Assembly (NCBI RefSeq): GCF_905147045.1
Contig: NC_065899.1
Span: 4,476,501-4,540,500 of the forward strand
DNA length: 64,000 nucleotides
Source of the DNA: Nymphalis io
Taxonomy: Eukaryota > Arthropoda > Insecta > Lepidoptera > Nymphalidae
Reading direction: 5' to 3'
The translations under genes were made by a program, and so were the position numbers. The notes beneath the pieces are model-generated. The model saw nothing but the letters and a program-made list of their open reading frames with translations. It made no database searches and was not told the DNA's origin. Every line of letters begins with the position of its first letter. Within the stretch, counting starts at the first letter, position 1. Of the stretch, positions 1 to 11,955 are shown piece by piece.

Positions 1-479
1 TATTTTGAAATATGTTAACCTCGATTGTATGTATACTAATTGTACGACTTTCATTTAAGTATCAAAGTACCCATAGAAATTCGATGGTTTTGCACGAAAT
101 TGAAGCGATTGGCAAAGTTTTGCCCAATTGTAACGTGACTTTTTGTTATTTTTTTCAATAGCCTACAAATAAACCGACTTTCTCAACTTTGAAATTGAAG
201 AAATCGAACAAAAACCTTCGCGCTGTTGTACCGCCTCGAGGGGTGAATTAAAAAAAGAGCCTACGACTTTCTTTGAGCTTTCATTTATAATATTAGTATG
301 GATACACTTATTTTATATAAATTAATTTTGACGATATAAATTTGAAACAACATTTCCTTGAAATTAGTGCTTATTTTAATTTTAATTAAAGGCAGATTTC
401 GAATACACTTTCTATATAATAAATAAATCTAAAAAAAATAAATTTCGCTGTGTGCCTATTCGGGGTTAGTTGTTTATCT

Positions 480-575
480 ATATGCATAGACATTGCTTAA
501 GGTGAGTTGTAGACTTTACCCGAAGGTCACGAGATCAAATCCGGGCTAGCACTTTTTAGTAGGTACTTTGTTTTT
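480..575 (+). repeat. Weak tRNA-like SINE fragment upstream of the Kazal gene
   Basis: AGGTCACGAGATCAAATCCG resembles a pol III B box in a SINE head. Otherwise 1-1012 is AT-rich with no supported gene and contains the Kazal gene's promoter. Confidence 0.35.
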
Positions 576-1012
576 TGTTTAGTGGTGAAGGCACGTCGCA
601 GGAAAACTTTTCGATAAAATTGCATGAAGAGACTGTTATATTATTGTAAGATATACGTACTTCAATATATCAGGCACTTCAGGCAAAAGATAAAGTAATA
701 ATAGATTCATTGATAGAATACGATACATTTATGTATACTAAAAATTTATCCATACCGCGTTAACTTCTAAGCGTAAACTATAAGGTTTTGTGAATCAGCC
801 TTTGTTAAATTTGCAGGGCACGGTTAGAACGGACTAAAGATATGACATAAACGGGTTTTTCTACGGTGAATCGAGAGACGCATATCATAAGTCCACACAC
901 GTTGTTATGAGGCACTTTTAAACGCTAGTTACGAGGGATTAGATATCTGCTTGTCGAGTAAAGAATACTTAGTGTTTATTAATATCAAAAGTGTTATTAA
1001 TATCGGAAAATT

Positions 1013-4000
1013 ATGAAGGAATATCTATTTTGTGTATTCAGTAAGTTCAATTTTTAATTAAGTACATATATAATAAAATATTTGCGGAAACAATATTTTT
1101 AATTAATATTTCTTTATTTTGTATCATTTATTGTAATAGCAATATTTTGGTAATTTGGGATCGATATCATTAACCAATTGGTTATTCACTTTTTGACAAT
1201 TGTCTGTAACTGTTCCGAAACTGCCTACTCTTATTTAATTATCTTATAAGGATAACAAACTTAATTATTATTCCTATTCTTCCGACATGGTAATCGGCGT
1301 CGTCGTTGTGTGACAATTCTTCATCTTAATTTATTATAATCGGATCATGCTTTCTTATATTGTCAAATATTACGTCTCTTTCCCAATTCGATACCATTAC
1401 TTTTATAGTAACTTTATTTGTGTATACGTATTGGACACTTGATTAATTTTTGGGCCTCACTTGATTAAAATAATAATTCGAGCATCTTGTAAGCTTGTGA
1501 CTCATATTATTTCTCACTATAAATATTATATTATTTATTTTTTGCCATAAAAACATAATATAAATAAAGTAATAATAAAGTAAATAATCATTGCTACGTA
1601 CAACCAATAAGTTTAATTTAAAAAAAAGGAGTTAACGAACAAAATATATTTTATTAATAAAACAGTTATCTAGTGTGACACGACATTTGATGCTGTTTTT
1701 TTTTAATTAAATTTTTTTGATATAATTTTGAATGTGTATGCTCTTTACAGTTTTCTTAGATTTGGGCAATCAAATAGTATTTGGTAATTATTTAACTAAA
1801 AACAACGACGTGATCAACTTGGATAAAAACGATTGTAATCAAGACAGAGTTAATTCTGGGGAAGCCCCTTGGAAACCTATACATCATAATGAAAGATATT
1901 CTGATGACGAGGAAGAAAACTATCGAGATAAAGTGTTTTTTCCTGACGACGATGACGATGCCCCAAGCAATAAGTAAGAGTATTTTATTTAAGTATATCA
2001 TGTCTAGGCAACTCAAGGTTATTTTAAATAAATATTAACCTTATTGATCGATTATAAGCAAATTGAATATAGGTATCTGACACTAATATAATAAAGAGTT
2101 ATGTTATATAACAGAAAATTTTGCTTTTTTTAATTATACTTTTTCTTCTTTGAATAACATAAAATTTCTAATAGGGATATAGGCTGCAACTTAATTAACA
2201 GTACTAACTCTAGTAACAGTAATATACTAAATACTTTAATATGTTATATATTTATTGAAATATATTTCATGATGGCAACGAAGTCAAAGACAAGAAATTC
2301 GTCGTCGGTACGGGAAAAACTATAACAGATAGATGAAAACTTTGAATAAGCATATACAGAGGTCCATGAAAGCATAAATATATATTTTATAGATAAGTCA
2401 CACTCATCATTTTAATTTTAATAAGTAGATAATAATAAAAGTAGTTTTAGCAATGTCATTGATCACTCAATTTTGATCTTTATCAAAATAAATAATACAT
2501 TTTCTGTAATACTGGAGTAATTAAATGATTTATATATATTTAAATTGCTAAAAAAGCCGTTTATTAACATTTTTAATAAGTAATATTAATATAAATGTCA
2601 AGGAGGACCGGTATTTTAATTAAAAAAAATGTATTGGTACCGTAAAATAAAAAATAAAAACCAACATAGTAGTAAGAGATACGATATCAGATATATATAC
2701 CCTCATCGAAGAGAAAGAAGAAAACCTATATTTTTGAATTCCTTGTGTAAAATTCTTTCGACTAATGTTCGATTTCCATCAATAACAAATCCGGGAAATT
2801 GATCGAAAAACGTGTATTAAAGTTAATATTAATTAACAGTCTTGGCCAATAATTTGGCTAGACAACCATTTGCGATTTAACAATGTCCATAATATTATCT
2901 AACATATAAGCTCTGTCATCGTCAAATAACATATGAGGGTATATATTTCTAATAACGTATCTTAGACTATAGCATTACCATCCTAATACTAAGTGTTAGT
3001 GCATTCTGCAAGTGAGCCGCCAGTGTAGGTTATAAGGTTATTAGTAATATTTATATTGTAAGCAATAGTTATGGTACTAAGATATAGTCTACTTCATGGA
3101 CTTTTGGCTTCAGTCAGAAAACTGTGCATATTCTATTTAAGTCTGTAAATAAACCTAACGTTGGATACAAGTCTTTTCATTCAATTTTTTTAACAGTTCG
3201 CCTAATCCACATAATATTGAAACATGTTTGAAATCATGTAATAATGTGGACACAAACTACGATCCCGTCTGCGGTACAAACTCTGTCACTTACATCAATT
3301 TGAACCATTTAGAATGCGCCATGAATTGTGGAGTAGGTAAGTTGAAAATATTAATAACTTAATAGTTGACAGTATTTTTAATGTTTTAGAATGAATCACG
3401 TTAAAATACCTATAAGACAAGAAGGCTATACAAGAGGATTCGCAAAAAAAAAGAAAAGGCGTTTTTAGTAGGCGGCGAAGTTGTTGTCGAAAATTTAGAA
3501 GAAAAATTAAAATGGATAAGTAAAATAAAGATCATTTAATAAGTTGTTAGTTGAAATGGTATGGGCGAAAAATATACCTACGATTTCAACACAGTTCACA
3601 ACCTTATTCATGGGAAGTTACTATTATCATATTTTTACAAGTTGATAAAAATCAATGTTGTAATACATAAATTGCAGGTCATTTCACCTAAACTTTTATA
3701 GATCTAATGTTGGAAGATATGCTCCATGTAATATCCATCCAATACAATGAGTTAAATTCAATTTAATAATGGTGATTGATTAATTGTTTACTAAGTAACC
3801 AAGTTAAAAATTTCTATTTTATGTTTATTTTTTTAATATTCGAACTTAACTTTTTTGAAATATTCTAATGGTTAGATGTTTTCTTTAATACATTGCTAGC
3901 AACATAGTTACTTTTTGTATTAAATCAATTATAAGTATTGTGTTTATTTATTTATTGTGTAAGGTATATCGCATTGTGTATTAAAATAAAATGTGACTAA

Positions 4001-5652
4001 TGCTATGTGTACATTTTCAAAAGTTACTTTACCACACATATTTACCACATTTATAATGTTATTATGGATGATAATTCTAAATATTTTCTTATCTTTAGAT
4101 GTTCGAATTCAACGATTGTCAGCGTGTCCTGGATGGTTACAGACGACTACAAAACCACCGATAGTAACACAAAATGAGGCGTTGAAATCTTGTTTGTTAT
4201 TATGTCCTACAACACAAGAATACAACCCTGTATGTGGTACTGATAATATTACATATTATAATTACGGAAGACTGTTCTGTGCTCAAGTATGTGGTGTGGG
4301 TAAGAATAATTAATTTTTTTTTAATTTTATTTCTGCACAATATTCTGTAGCTATCTAGTAAGACTGTGTTATTATTGGCAAATTAGTTCCTATCCTTGGT
4401 GCCTCATATTTCTTGAGTGCAACGTCTATGCACACTACGCTTATTATCTGGGGGACTTTTATTTTGCCTACATATATTAAAAAAATGGAATCTATAAAGT
4501 TCTACTCGTAGATGAAGTTTGTTCGTTTAGAAATTGCAATGTTGATGTGATAAGTTTTCTTGTCTACGTAAAGATATGAAAAACGAAAAAAGAGTAACAG
4601 CCTGTAAATGTCCGGCTTAGGATTCTTCTACTTTTCGAGCAGAAGGTTTTTGAACTTACTCCACCATGGTTCCTCTCGATGTTTTCTATCATCGTCATCA
4701 GAACGAGATGAAATGTAAGCATAAATTAAGCCTATGAAAATTAAATTTTACGTGTTCTAACTACTGGGCCATACTCATAAATATATGAGTAATAATATAG
4801 TAACGTAAATGTAGCCATGCTAAATATACCGACCGATACTTAATGCTACCGATACTTTATGCGCACTATTTATCTCTTATTTAAATCTGTACTATTTATT
4901 TCTAATAGTTAGAACAAATTATAATAATAGATGGTCACGTTTTCTGTTATTATTGGAAAAAATTACCTTTACGCTAGTAAAACTACAATCTATGAAATTT
5001 AATTCCTATTGAAGTTATTTTAACCTCTAAATATTACCGCAAACATGTTTATGATTTGTATGGTATGTAAAATTAATAATAAAATCATATTTCAGATGTC
5101 CAAATGGAGCGACAATCTCCGTGTCCAAAGCAATCTAAGTCCACAACAGATCCAATTGTTACCACGAGCCAATTAAAACCTTACGAACTAAGTAAAGAAT
5201 TCCTCTTATGTTTCCAAATATGCCCAACAACATCGGAATATGATCCAGTTTGTGGGACCAACCAAAAGACCTACTATAATATCGCTAAACTACAGTGTGC
5301 TAAAAATTGCGGAATCGGTAAGTTAATCCCGTTAAATTCAGATGAAAATATTTTTAAGTTGACTCGATCTCAAAAATATACAACACTGGTTTTCAGGCGC
5401 GGCTTCGCCTGTGGTTTATTTTTTATTAACATTTGACATTTCCAATAAGACATTAAATTTTCAGATGTAGCCGTTTTAAAACGATCACCCTGTTTCAATG
5501 AAATTTCAAGTTCAAATACAGGTGACGATGAAGAATTTTTGAAAACAACCACAGCACACCAAGCAGACCAGGATTTTACCGTCCCACACGATGTTTTAGA
5601 CAGAATATTTAATAATCGGGAAGACGATGATATCATCTACATAAGAAGTTAA
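1013..5652 (+). CDS. Secreted protein with three Kazal-type protease-inhibitor modules (6 exons, 333 aa)
   Basis: Probably a secreted serine-protease inhibitor. Coding exons are 1013-1040, 1751-1973, 3197-3336, 4099-4299, 5096-5317 and 5465-5652 (stop TAA). All introns are GT-AG and the phases agree (1, 2, 1, 1, 1), giving 334 codons. The N terminus starts MKEYLFCVFIFL and is hydrophobic, as in a signal peptide. A linker with acidic runs (residues about 60-80) follows, then three modules of six cysteines. In module 1 these are C94, C98, C109, C124, C128 and C140, with the Kazal core PVCGT..TY. Modules 2 and 3 repeat the core (PVCGTD.ITYYN and PVCGTN.KTYYN). Each module's last cysteine lies just inside the next exon, and the modules sit on symmetric phase-1 exons. 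The C1-C2 spacing is short (3 residues), so these are non-classical Kazal domains. The start was chosen because the ATG at 1013 splices in frame. The inhibited protease is unknown. Confidence 0.82.
4580..4745 (+). repeat. Decayed SINE-like repeat inside Kazal intron 4
   Basis: Words AACAGCCTGTAAATGTCC, CTCCACCATGG, CGATGTTTTCTATCATCGTC and ATGAAATGTAAGCATAAATT keep the order of the family seen at 40573-40690, in the opposite orientation. Confidence 0.6.
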
Positions 5653-5763
5653 AAAAACATAATAATTTGTTTATTTAATAATAACAAATTATAATGATAC
5701 GATATCATCAAACAACAAATACTACAATAAGGATTGCTGTTACATATATGTGTCAACAATTTA

Positions 5764-5769
5764 AATAAA
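5764..5769 (+). promoter_or_regulatory. Candidate polyadenylation signal of the Kazal gene
   Basis: This is an AATAAA hexamer 112 bases after the stop codon of the Kazal-module gene and about 310 bases before the next gene's ATG. Such hexamers are common in AT-rich sequence, so the assignment rests on position. Confidence 0.45.
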
Positions 5770-6078
5770 CTGTGAAAAATATTTATATAAACTGTGAATA
5801 TGCTCCAACCATATTTTGTAAATTGCTATTAATTAGTTATTACTTATAATTATAATTAAAGATGTCATTATGTTTAGATACTTAGAGAAACATTGCATAC
5901 AAATCATTAATTAGAAACGATTACTAAATTGTATTTTTATTTCTTTCGTTTAATTCCTAAAAGTAATTAGATAGTTTAAAATTATATCAGTGTTGTTAAA
6001 TTATAGAAATAGTATTAACGTTTCGTTGGTTGCGAGGTGTATTGTGTTAAAAATAATATTTAATAATAAAAAGACAAA

Positions 6079-8018
6079 ATGCAAGTGTTTATTATTATAG
6101 TGCCATTTATTTTAACAATTGCAAAGGCTGATAATAAAAAACAGTTTCGTACGTATCCATTTTTTATTATTTACTGCTTAAGTGGAACATCTGATCATTT
6201 GAGTTCAGCTCTTTTGTTTGTGAACTAAATCATTTTGCGTACATCACACTTAAAAACAATTTTTGAAGGTTAAAACATAACGGTTATTTGCAATAATAAA
6301 TATGCATTAATTTTATCATCCTACCTTCTGGCGAGCTGTCTCACTTTAAATACTCTTTAGCTCATTTACAGACCCAATATTTAAATCTTGCGTTTTTTAC
6401 CTACACGTTAGGCTAATTTCTATTGTTTTTTTTTAACAGAAGGATTTAAAATACCTTGCTTAGACACTTCACCTGAATGTTTAAAGCGATCACTTCAAGT
6501 TATTTTACCCGAATTTATACATGGAATTCCTGAATTAAACATCACGTCGTTAGATCCTTTTGAGGTAGACAGCTTAGTTTTGAAGCTTTCTGGAGACATT
6601 ACGATCGAGTTCAAAGATGCCTATACGAAAGGTCTTCATAAATGCATAGTTGATTATGTAAGGTTAGTAAAAATATATAATTAAATAATCTTAACAGAAG
6701 TTTTAAGTTAGTTGTCTATGGTAAAGCTTTCACTGCTTGTTCATTTAACCTAATTTTATAATTATAAAAACAGTAATTTGTTTGGTGAATATATTTAGTA
6801 ATAAAAATTTACATTTTGCCTTTAATCTTATAAATGAACCGTATAATTGTGAGGATGTCTGGAAATAAAAACATGCCGGCACATCAAAAATAAATCCATA
6901 TAACATAAATAATACACCAAAGGCACTGATAACACGTTTGTCTAGAAATAAATCAAAACGATAAATAAAATAATCTTTGAAATATTGAATATTGTATTTT
7001 CTTAATTTTGAAGAACCTCACTTACTCCTTAATAAAACCTTATTACAGACAAATGGAAAAAGACAAATTCGATGTGCAATTTGAATGCAACCTGATAAGT
7101 AAGGGAAAATATCGGTCTTCAGGAAGACTCTTCACGTTCCCCATTAATGGAGAAGGGCAGTCGACAATAAAATGTAGTAAGTAATATAAGTAAAAGCTTT
7201 ACTATTAATTTAATTTATTTATATCATGCTGTAAATCTGTTAAGTATGTGAAAATTGTGGTACATTTTATAAGTATAATTGTAAAAGCAGGGAAATTAAA
7301 ATTGAAGAGGTACTATGCCATACATGATCTTTGAAATATTTCACCCTTGTCGATTCTACTGTCAAAATTATTGGCTGCGCGATACAAAATAATTGACAAA
7401 ACATATAAATAATATACTCGTATAATTTTTAGTTTTATAAATTAGTGCAATATTTCAGGAAGTTTGAAGATACACTGCATCTTACATTTGTCATCTGTGA
7501 CAAAAGCAGATGGTAAAAACTACGTGCAAATTAAAAATTTAAAAACGACACACTCCTTTGAAGGTCGCGTTAGTTATAACATGACAAACCTCTTTAAAGG
7601 AAACCCTGACATGAGTAAGTATAGGAAAAATTAAGTTTAAAGTTTGTTGAGGTTGAGGTTTTAAAAACGTCCTTTTTAAATGCCTAGATTTCGACATTAA
7701 AAGATGGTTAGCTTGTAATTTTAACTGTTTTGCTATGAAGAATGCAGGGCAATTTTTCTATAAATCTGTTTATTTAAAATTCATAAATCAGATTTCTTAA
7801 AAAATGTAATACTTTTTAAGTAAGCCTGTTGGATATTTTTTTTTTAAATATGTTTTTGATTTTCAGGTAAAACAGTTCTGGATTTTATTAACAAAAATTG
7901 GCAAATAGTAGCAGAAGAGTTTGGAAGCCCTATAATCGAATTTTGTATACATTCTATAATGGATAACCTCAAAAAACTAATCAATGCGGTTCCATTAAAT
8001 AACCTCCTAATAACGTGA
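6079..8018 (+). CDS. Takeout / juvenile-hormone-binding-protein (JHBP) family protein (5 exons, 242 aa)
   Basis: Predicted secreted carrier of a hydrophobic ligand, in the takeout/JHBP family. Exons are 6079-6148, 6440-6662, 7049-7176, 7459-7614 and 7867-8018 (stop TGA). The introns are GT-AG with phases 1, 2, 1 and 1, and the total is exactly 243 codons. Residues 1-17 form a hydrophobic signal peptide ending ...TIAKA. The first conserved cysteine pair of the family is C30 and C37 (PCLDTSPECL). Then comes the typical start of the fold (ECLK, GIPELNITSLDPFEVD). The length is normal for the family (about 240-250). Family members bind juvenile hormone or other lipophilic molecules in haemolymph or chemosensory tissue, but the ligand here cannot be read from sequence. 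The gene lies 426 bp downstream of the Kazal gene on the same strand and has its own signal peptide, so it is a separate gene. Confidence 0.88.
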
Positions 8019-8066
8019 GCCTCACGACATTTTAAGGCTCACGTTGTTATAGAATTAACCCTGTTA

Positions 8067-8072
8067 AATAAA
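8067..8072 (+). promoter_or_regulatory. Candidate polyadenylation signal of the takeout/JHBP gene
   Basis: An AATAAA hexamer 49 bases after the TGA stop, at a usual spacing for a compact insect 3' UTR. Confidence 0.55.
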
Positions 8073-9060
8073 ATTATATTTTCACATGTTAAAATATAAC
8101 CAATTACGTTTGAATATTAATTTTATAACTTTAATTAAATAGCATCGAACTTATTAAATATTTTGAAAATAATAAAAACACTTGTTTTGGATTACATTAG
8201 GAGCCATTATATTTTTTACGTTTCTCAATGTCCTTCTAGATATTATTTAACATTTAGTTCATTTTTATTGTATGCCGAAATGCTAAAATCTAAATCTTAT
8301 TTGAATTGTTGTCAATTATATTTAATAATTTTATTGAAATTCTCTGACTTTCACTTTAATGAAAAATAAATACAACAGTTTCTAATAAGCTATGCAATAT
8401 TGATATTTTTAATCAATTCCATAAGCTTTAACTCAAAAATGTGCATACGTGCCTATTATATTATATCAGTCTGTTAAAGTAAAAGTAATACTGAATGAAA
8501 TAATAAAAGTAAATAATTTATGATTTCAATTTCATAAAAATACTTTATAATTCTCTTACTATCTAAAGAGTTTTTATATATTTAGAAAAAAAAAACAAAT
8601 ATAATTGTAGTCTAAATAACGATAAAATATTGTAATTAAATTATGTGTAACTCTATAGGTCATTTAAATAAAACCAGATTATTTTCAAATACTATTTTAA
8701 TAGACACAAAAAGTTAAATGTATTATTAATAATATTTTATACACTTATTTAATTTTATATTAAAATAAGATTTGAATATTTTTGGAAATTTCTTACGACT
8801 TGATGTATATTTGATAAAAGTTTTGTATAAAAAAATAATATAAATGAGTATTTTTCAGTAAAAAGTAAATAAGTTCGAATATTCCGAGACGTTTGGACCA
8901 TTCTCATTTAAAATAAGCCTAATATTTGAGAAAAATATATAGTAACAGAAGATATTTTAAGGCCATTTCCAGCTTCTTAATAGTATTACGTATACTTTAT
9001 CTTCGATAATAAATCCAAAGATTAATATTTTATTCGGTGTATGAATCGATATTATAATAA
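8073..9060. other. AT-rich intergenic stretch, nothing recognised
   Basis: Very AT-rich sequence between two convergent genes (takeout/JHBP on plus, first gustatory receptor on minus). It presumably holds both 3' UTRs. The short open frame at 8163-8369 looks like chance: biased to F, L, Y and S, with no motif. Confidence 0.6.
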
Positions 9061-10266
9061 CTACAGAAAGTGCGATACTTGAATGATAACTATAAGGTAC
9101 GTCGTAGATATGCTCACAAACTTAAGCAGTAACTTAATATCTATAGGAAACATATCGTAAGCAATTATCTTCAATGGCCGTAATTCGATTATTTCCATAA
9201 AAGCTTTAGCTTGAATTCTCATTGTATTAGGCAAGTTATAGTCCATAATTAACTCGTTGACCAATATTTTAGTAGTGGTGCGTTTCGAACTCATCTTGTC
9301 ACAAGTGTAGGTCATTAAACCTATTGTACAAAGTTCGATCAAACATTGCACTGAAAATGCTATTAATGAATTTAAATGTTTCAAAGTACGGTAGTAATAT
9401 ATTGAACTCCATAGTGTAATTATAATACAAGTAAAAGTGAATATAAGAAACTGGAAGTTTTGAAATTCGAAAATTTTATTGATAAAGGAATGCGCTTCAC
9501 CGATACTTTTATAGGCTTCAGCAAGGCGAATTATATTGTTATTTTCCGTAGATGGTCGTCCTATGCTACGATAATTAAAATATTTATTCCTATTATTAAT
9601 AACTAAAATTGTATTATTTTGATTTTTTAATTTGATAAAGTCGATTAGATATTGGTTAAGGATGTTCAATCTTAGAGTCAGTATTTTTAATAAAATGTAG
9701 AAAGTAAATAATAAGAGATGACGTGGATAATCAATACTAATAATGACTATACCAAAAATAATACCATCGACAATTATAGCTTTTAGTATGCTAGGAATTA
9801 GCAATACCAAGTAACTAATAGTAAAAACAAATATCGATAGTATTAGATTGTTTCGAAAATTCTTATTTAACTCTTTATTTTTCGATACTTCCAATAAGTA
9901 ATCAATTTGGACAAGTGTTTTAATAAGGAGTATGTTTTTTTCACTTAATCGTAAGAGCATAATAGTACATATAACATACTGAAGTGCGATTATCAACATC
10001 GGAATTTCTTCTAGTATATCCACGTTTGCTTCCATGTCAAAAGTCTCTATATTTGACCACTCTTGTATGGAGAACACGCTATATAGAATAATCAGAATAG
10101 ACATCAGACATATTCCATACATTTTCATCATTTTGTTAATAGGTGTCAGGTGGTTTCCAACTAAGTGAAATCGAAATATGCCGAAACAATTTTCCAATTT
10201 CAATAAAGGATCAATTGATTTAACAAAGATTTGTACTTCATCGTTTTTTGTATTTTTGCTATCCAT
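9061..10266 (-). CDS. Gustatory receptor 1 of the cluster (intronless, 401 aa)
   Basis: Insect gustatory receptor, a seven-helix ligand-gated cation channel subunit of taste neurons. Intronless members of this kind in Lepidoptera are usually placed with bitter receptors. It is a single uninterrupted frame with stop TAG. Hydrophobic segments lie near residues 48-67, 83-105, 140-160, 166-185, 265-290, 297-318 and 378-400. The conserved C-terminal half reads KRTTTKILVNEL ... RPLKI.AYDMFPID, then TTYLIVIIQVSHFL. This is the TYhhhhhQF signature with V after Q. The start MDSKNTKND aligns with the second receptor from its twelfth residue. It is the closest paralogue of the gene at 11779-13020. No inactivating change is seen. 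The ligand is unknown. Confidence 0.88.
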   Translation of the reverse strand: MDSKNTKNDEVQIFVKSIDPLLKLENCFGIFRFHLVGNHLTPINKMMKMYGICLMSILIILYSVFSIQEWSNIETFDMEANVDILEEIPMLIIALQYVICTIMLLRLSEKNILLIKTLVQIDYLLEVSKNKELNKNFRNNLILSIFVFTISYLVLLIPSILKAIIVDGIIFGIVIISIDYPRHLLLFTFYILLKILTLRLNILNQYLIDFIKLKNQNNTILVINNRNKYFNYRSIGRPSTENNNIIRLAEAYKSIGEAHSFINKIFEFQNFQFLIFTFTCIIITLWSSIYYYRTLKHLNSLIAFSVQCLIELCTIGLMTYTCDKMSSKRTTTKILVNELIMDYNLPNTMRIQAKAFMEIIELRPLKIIAYDMFPIDIKLLLKFVSISTTYLIVIIQVSHFL

Positions 10267-10412
10267 ATTTGTTTTTCTTTAAAAAAGTTTCTTCACCGCG
10301 CTGTAGCTTATTTGAACTGAATACACAATTTATAGTTATTATATATATATGTATGCTCCACTTGGAAAAAAACCGCTCAAGCGTCGTCCAATGTTTTCAA
10401 AGATAAATAAAG

Positions 10413-10438
10413 TTAATTTCCATTATTGTAATGAGTTT
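10413..10438 (-). promoter_or_regulatory. Conserved upstream element of gustatory receptor 1
   Basis: This 26 bp segment, 147 bp upstream of the receptor's ATG, matches 13112-13137 upstream of the second receptor at 24 of 26 positions with no gap. The core AATTTCCATTA also occurs upstream of the fourth receptor near 19337-19347. It could be a promoter element or residual homology from the gene duplication. Confidence 0.4.
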
Positions 10439-11626
10439 GTAGAAATACTGGACAAAAACAATAGCACTTAAACAAATCAATCAATTCGATCAGTCATTAA
10501 ACACATTTACATTTGCGTTTATCCATTTTGTTACAACATTTAATTTGTATACTTTAATTTAGATCTACTTATATTTATTCTCTAAGATAATTGCAAATAA
10601 ATTTAAAATATTTTATTTAAAAAGAGGTTGTTTGTTTTGTTAGCTTAGTAGTCGATATATTTAAAATATTACCGTATTTTGCATATATAATATCATGATT
10701 AAAGTATATTCCAATCGAAGAAAGAGTAAAGATTAAAAGCAACCCTTAAATTTAAATATTCTTGCGATTTGCTATAGCACTGCTATCTTATGCAGTTCTT
10801 CTACAAACAGTTTCTGATTTATATAACTTTATTCATAATATAACACTTTTCCACTTAACTACTTACATATATTCCTTGTTACGTTGTTAATATTATATAC
10901 CTACCTATTTCTTAATTTCCGATAGCAAATTCGCCGTCATTTAAAACTTAGATATTAAATGAGAACTTGTTTAGGTAATTAAGATAAGTCATATAGGTGA
11001 TGTGTTTTGTTTTCCGGTATATGTAGCGGTCTTCATTTGACAAATAAATTCACCGATGCGATTAAATTTTTTTATATTTCTTAACGGAGTAACGTAACGT
11101 ACTAAACGATAGTAGATTTTTAGTTACATTTAGTTATTAATATAGTATCATGTCCTATGGCATTTTACTTTAAAGTATCGGAATAAATATTAACACGATT
11201 TTTGTCCTGCGAAAGAGGGTTTTTAGTGCCATCAGCCTGAGCTTTCAATGTTATTATGGCTATTTGCGAGATACAAAAACCGAAACAACCATTTTTTAAA
11301 TTTTATACTACTTTTACTACCTAATTATATAAATATTTTACATCTATAATTCAAATAGGCATTAAATGTACGTTAAAATTGTAGACTTTTAAGGATTTTC
11401 GTCACAGGCCGAATTACACGCTAGTACAGCCGTGGATTTTTTATTTAATATTATGTCTATTATACATCCTAATTATATATTCCTCTTTGATTAATTAATT
11501 CTGAAGAAAATAAAGTTGTAAGTAATGTCGTGTTAATATAATAAATACAAAACAAAAATTAATTTTAATGTTTAACAAAATTAATGTTTTACACTGTAAA
11601 TATCATTAATGAAATAAAAATACCTG
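10439..11626. other. Intergenic spacer between receptors 1 and 2
   Basis: AT-rich sequence with no open frame, tRNA or recognisable transposon. It includes the promoter region of receptor 1 and the 3' flank of receptor 2. Confidence 0.55.
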
Positions 11627-11955
11627 CTTTTTCCTTATATGTTTTAATAGATTAAAAGTTTTAAAAACACTGAAGATGAAAACAAACACAAATCCATAAT
11701 ATTAACTTATCTTTAGCTTAAAATAAAAATATCATGCGAATTCTTACTACTTCTACTCATAGTCACTTATGTTACGATTTATATAAAGTGCGAAATTTGT
11801 ATGATGACTATAAGAAATGTCGTTGATACACTCACAAAGTTAAGAATTAACTTAATGTCTATAGGAAACATGCCGTAAGCAAATATTTTCAATGGCCACA
11901 CTTCGATTAATTCCATAAAAGCTTTGGCTTGTATTCTCATTGGCTTAGGTAACTC
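11627..11955 (-). repeat. Source arm of a 329 bp inverted duplication
   Basis: The last 58 codons of gustatory receptor 2 plus about 152 bp of its 3' flank. The segment recurs in reverse orientation at 13951-14279 with the same length (329 bp), no indel and about three mismatches. The duplication includes non-transcribed-looking flank, so it was made at DNA level rather than by retrotransposition. Confidence 0.93.
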
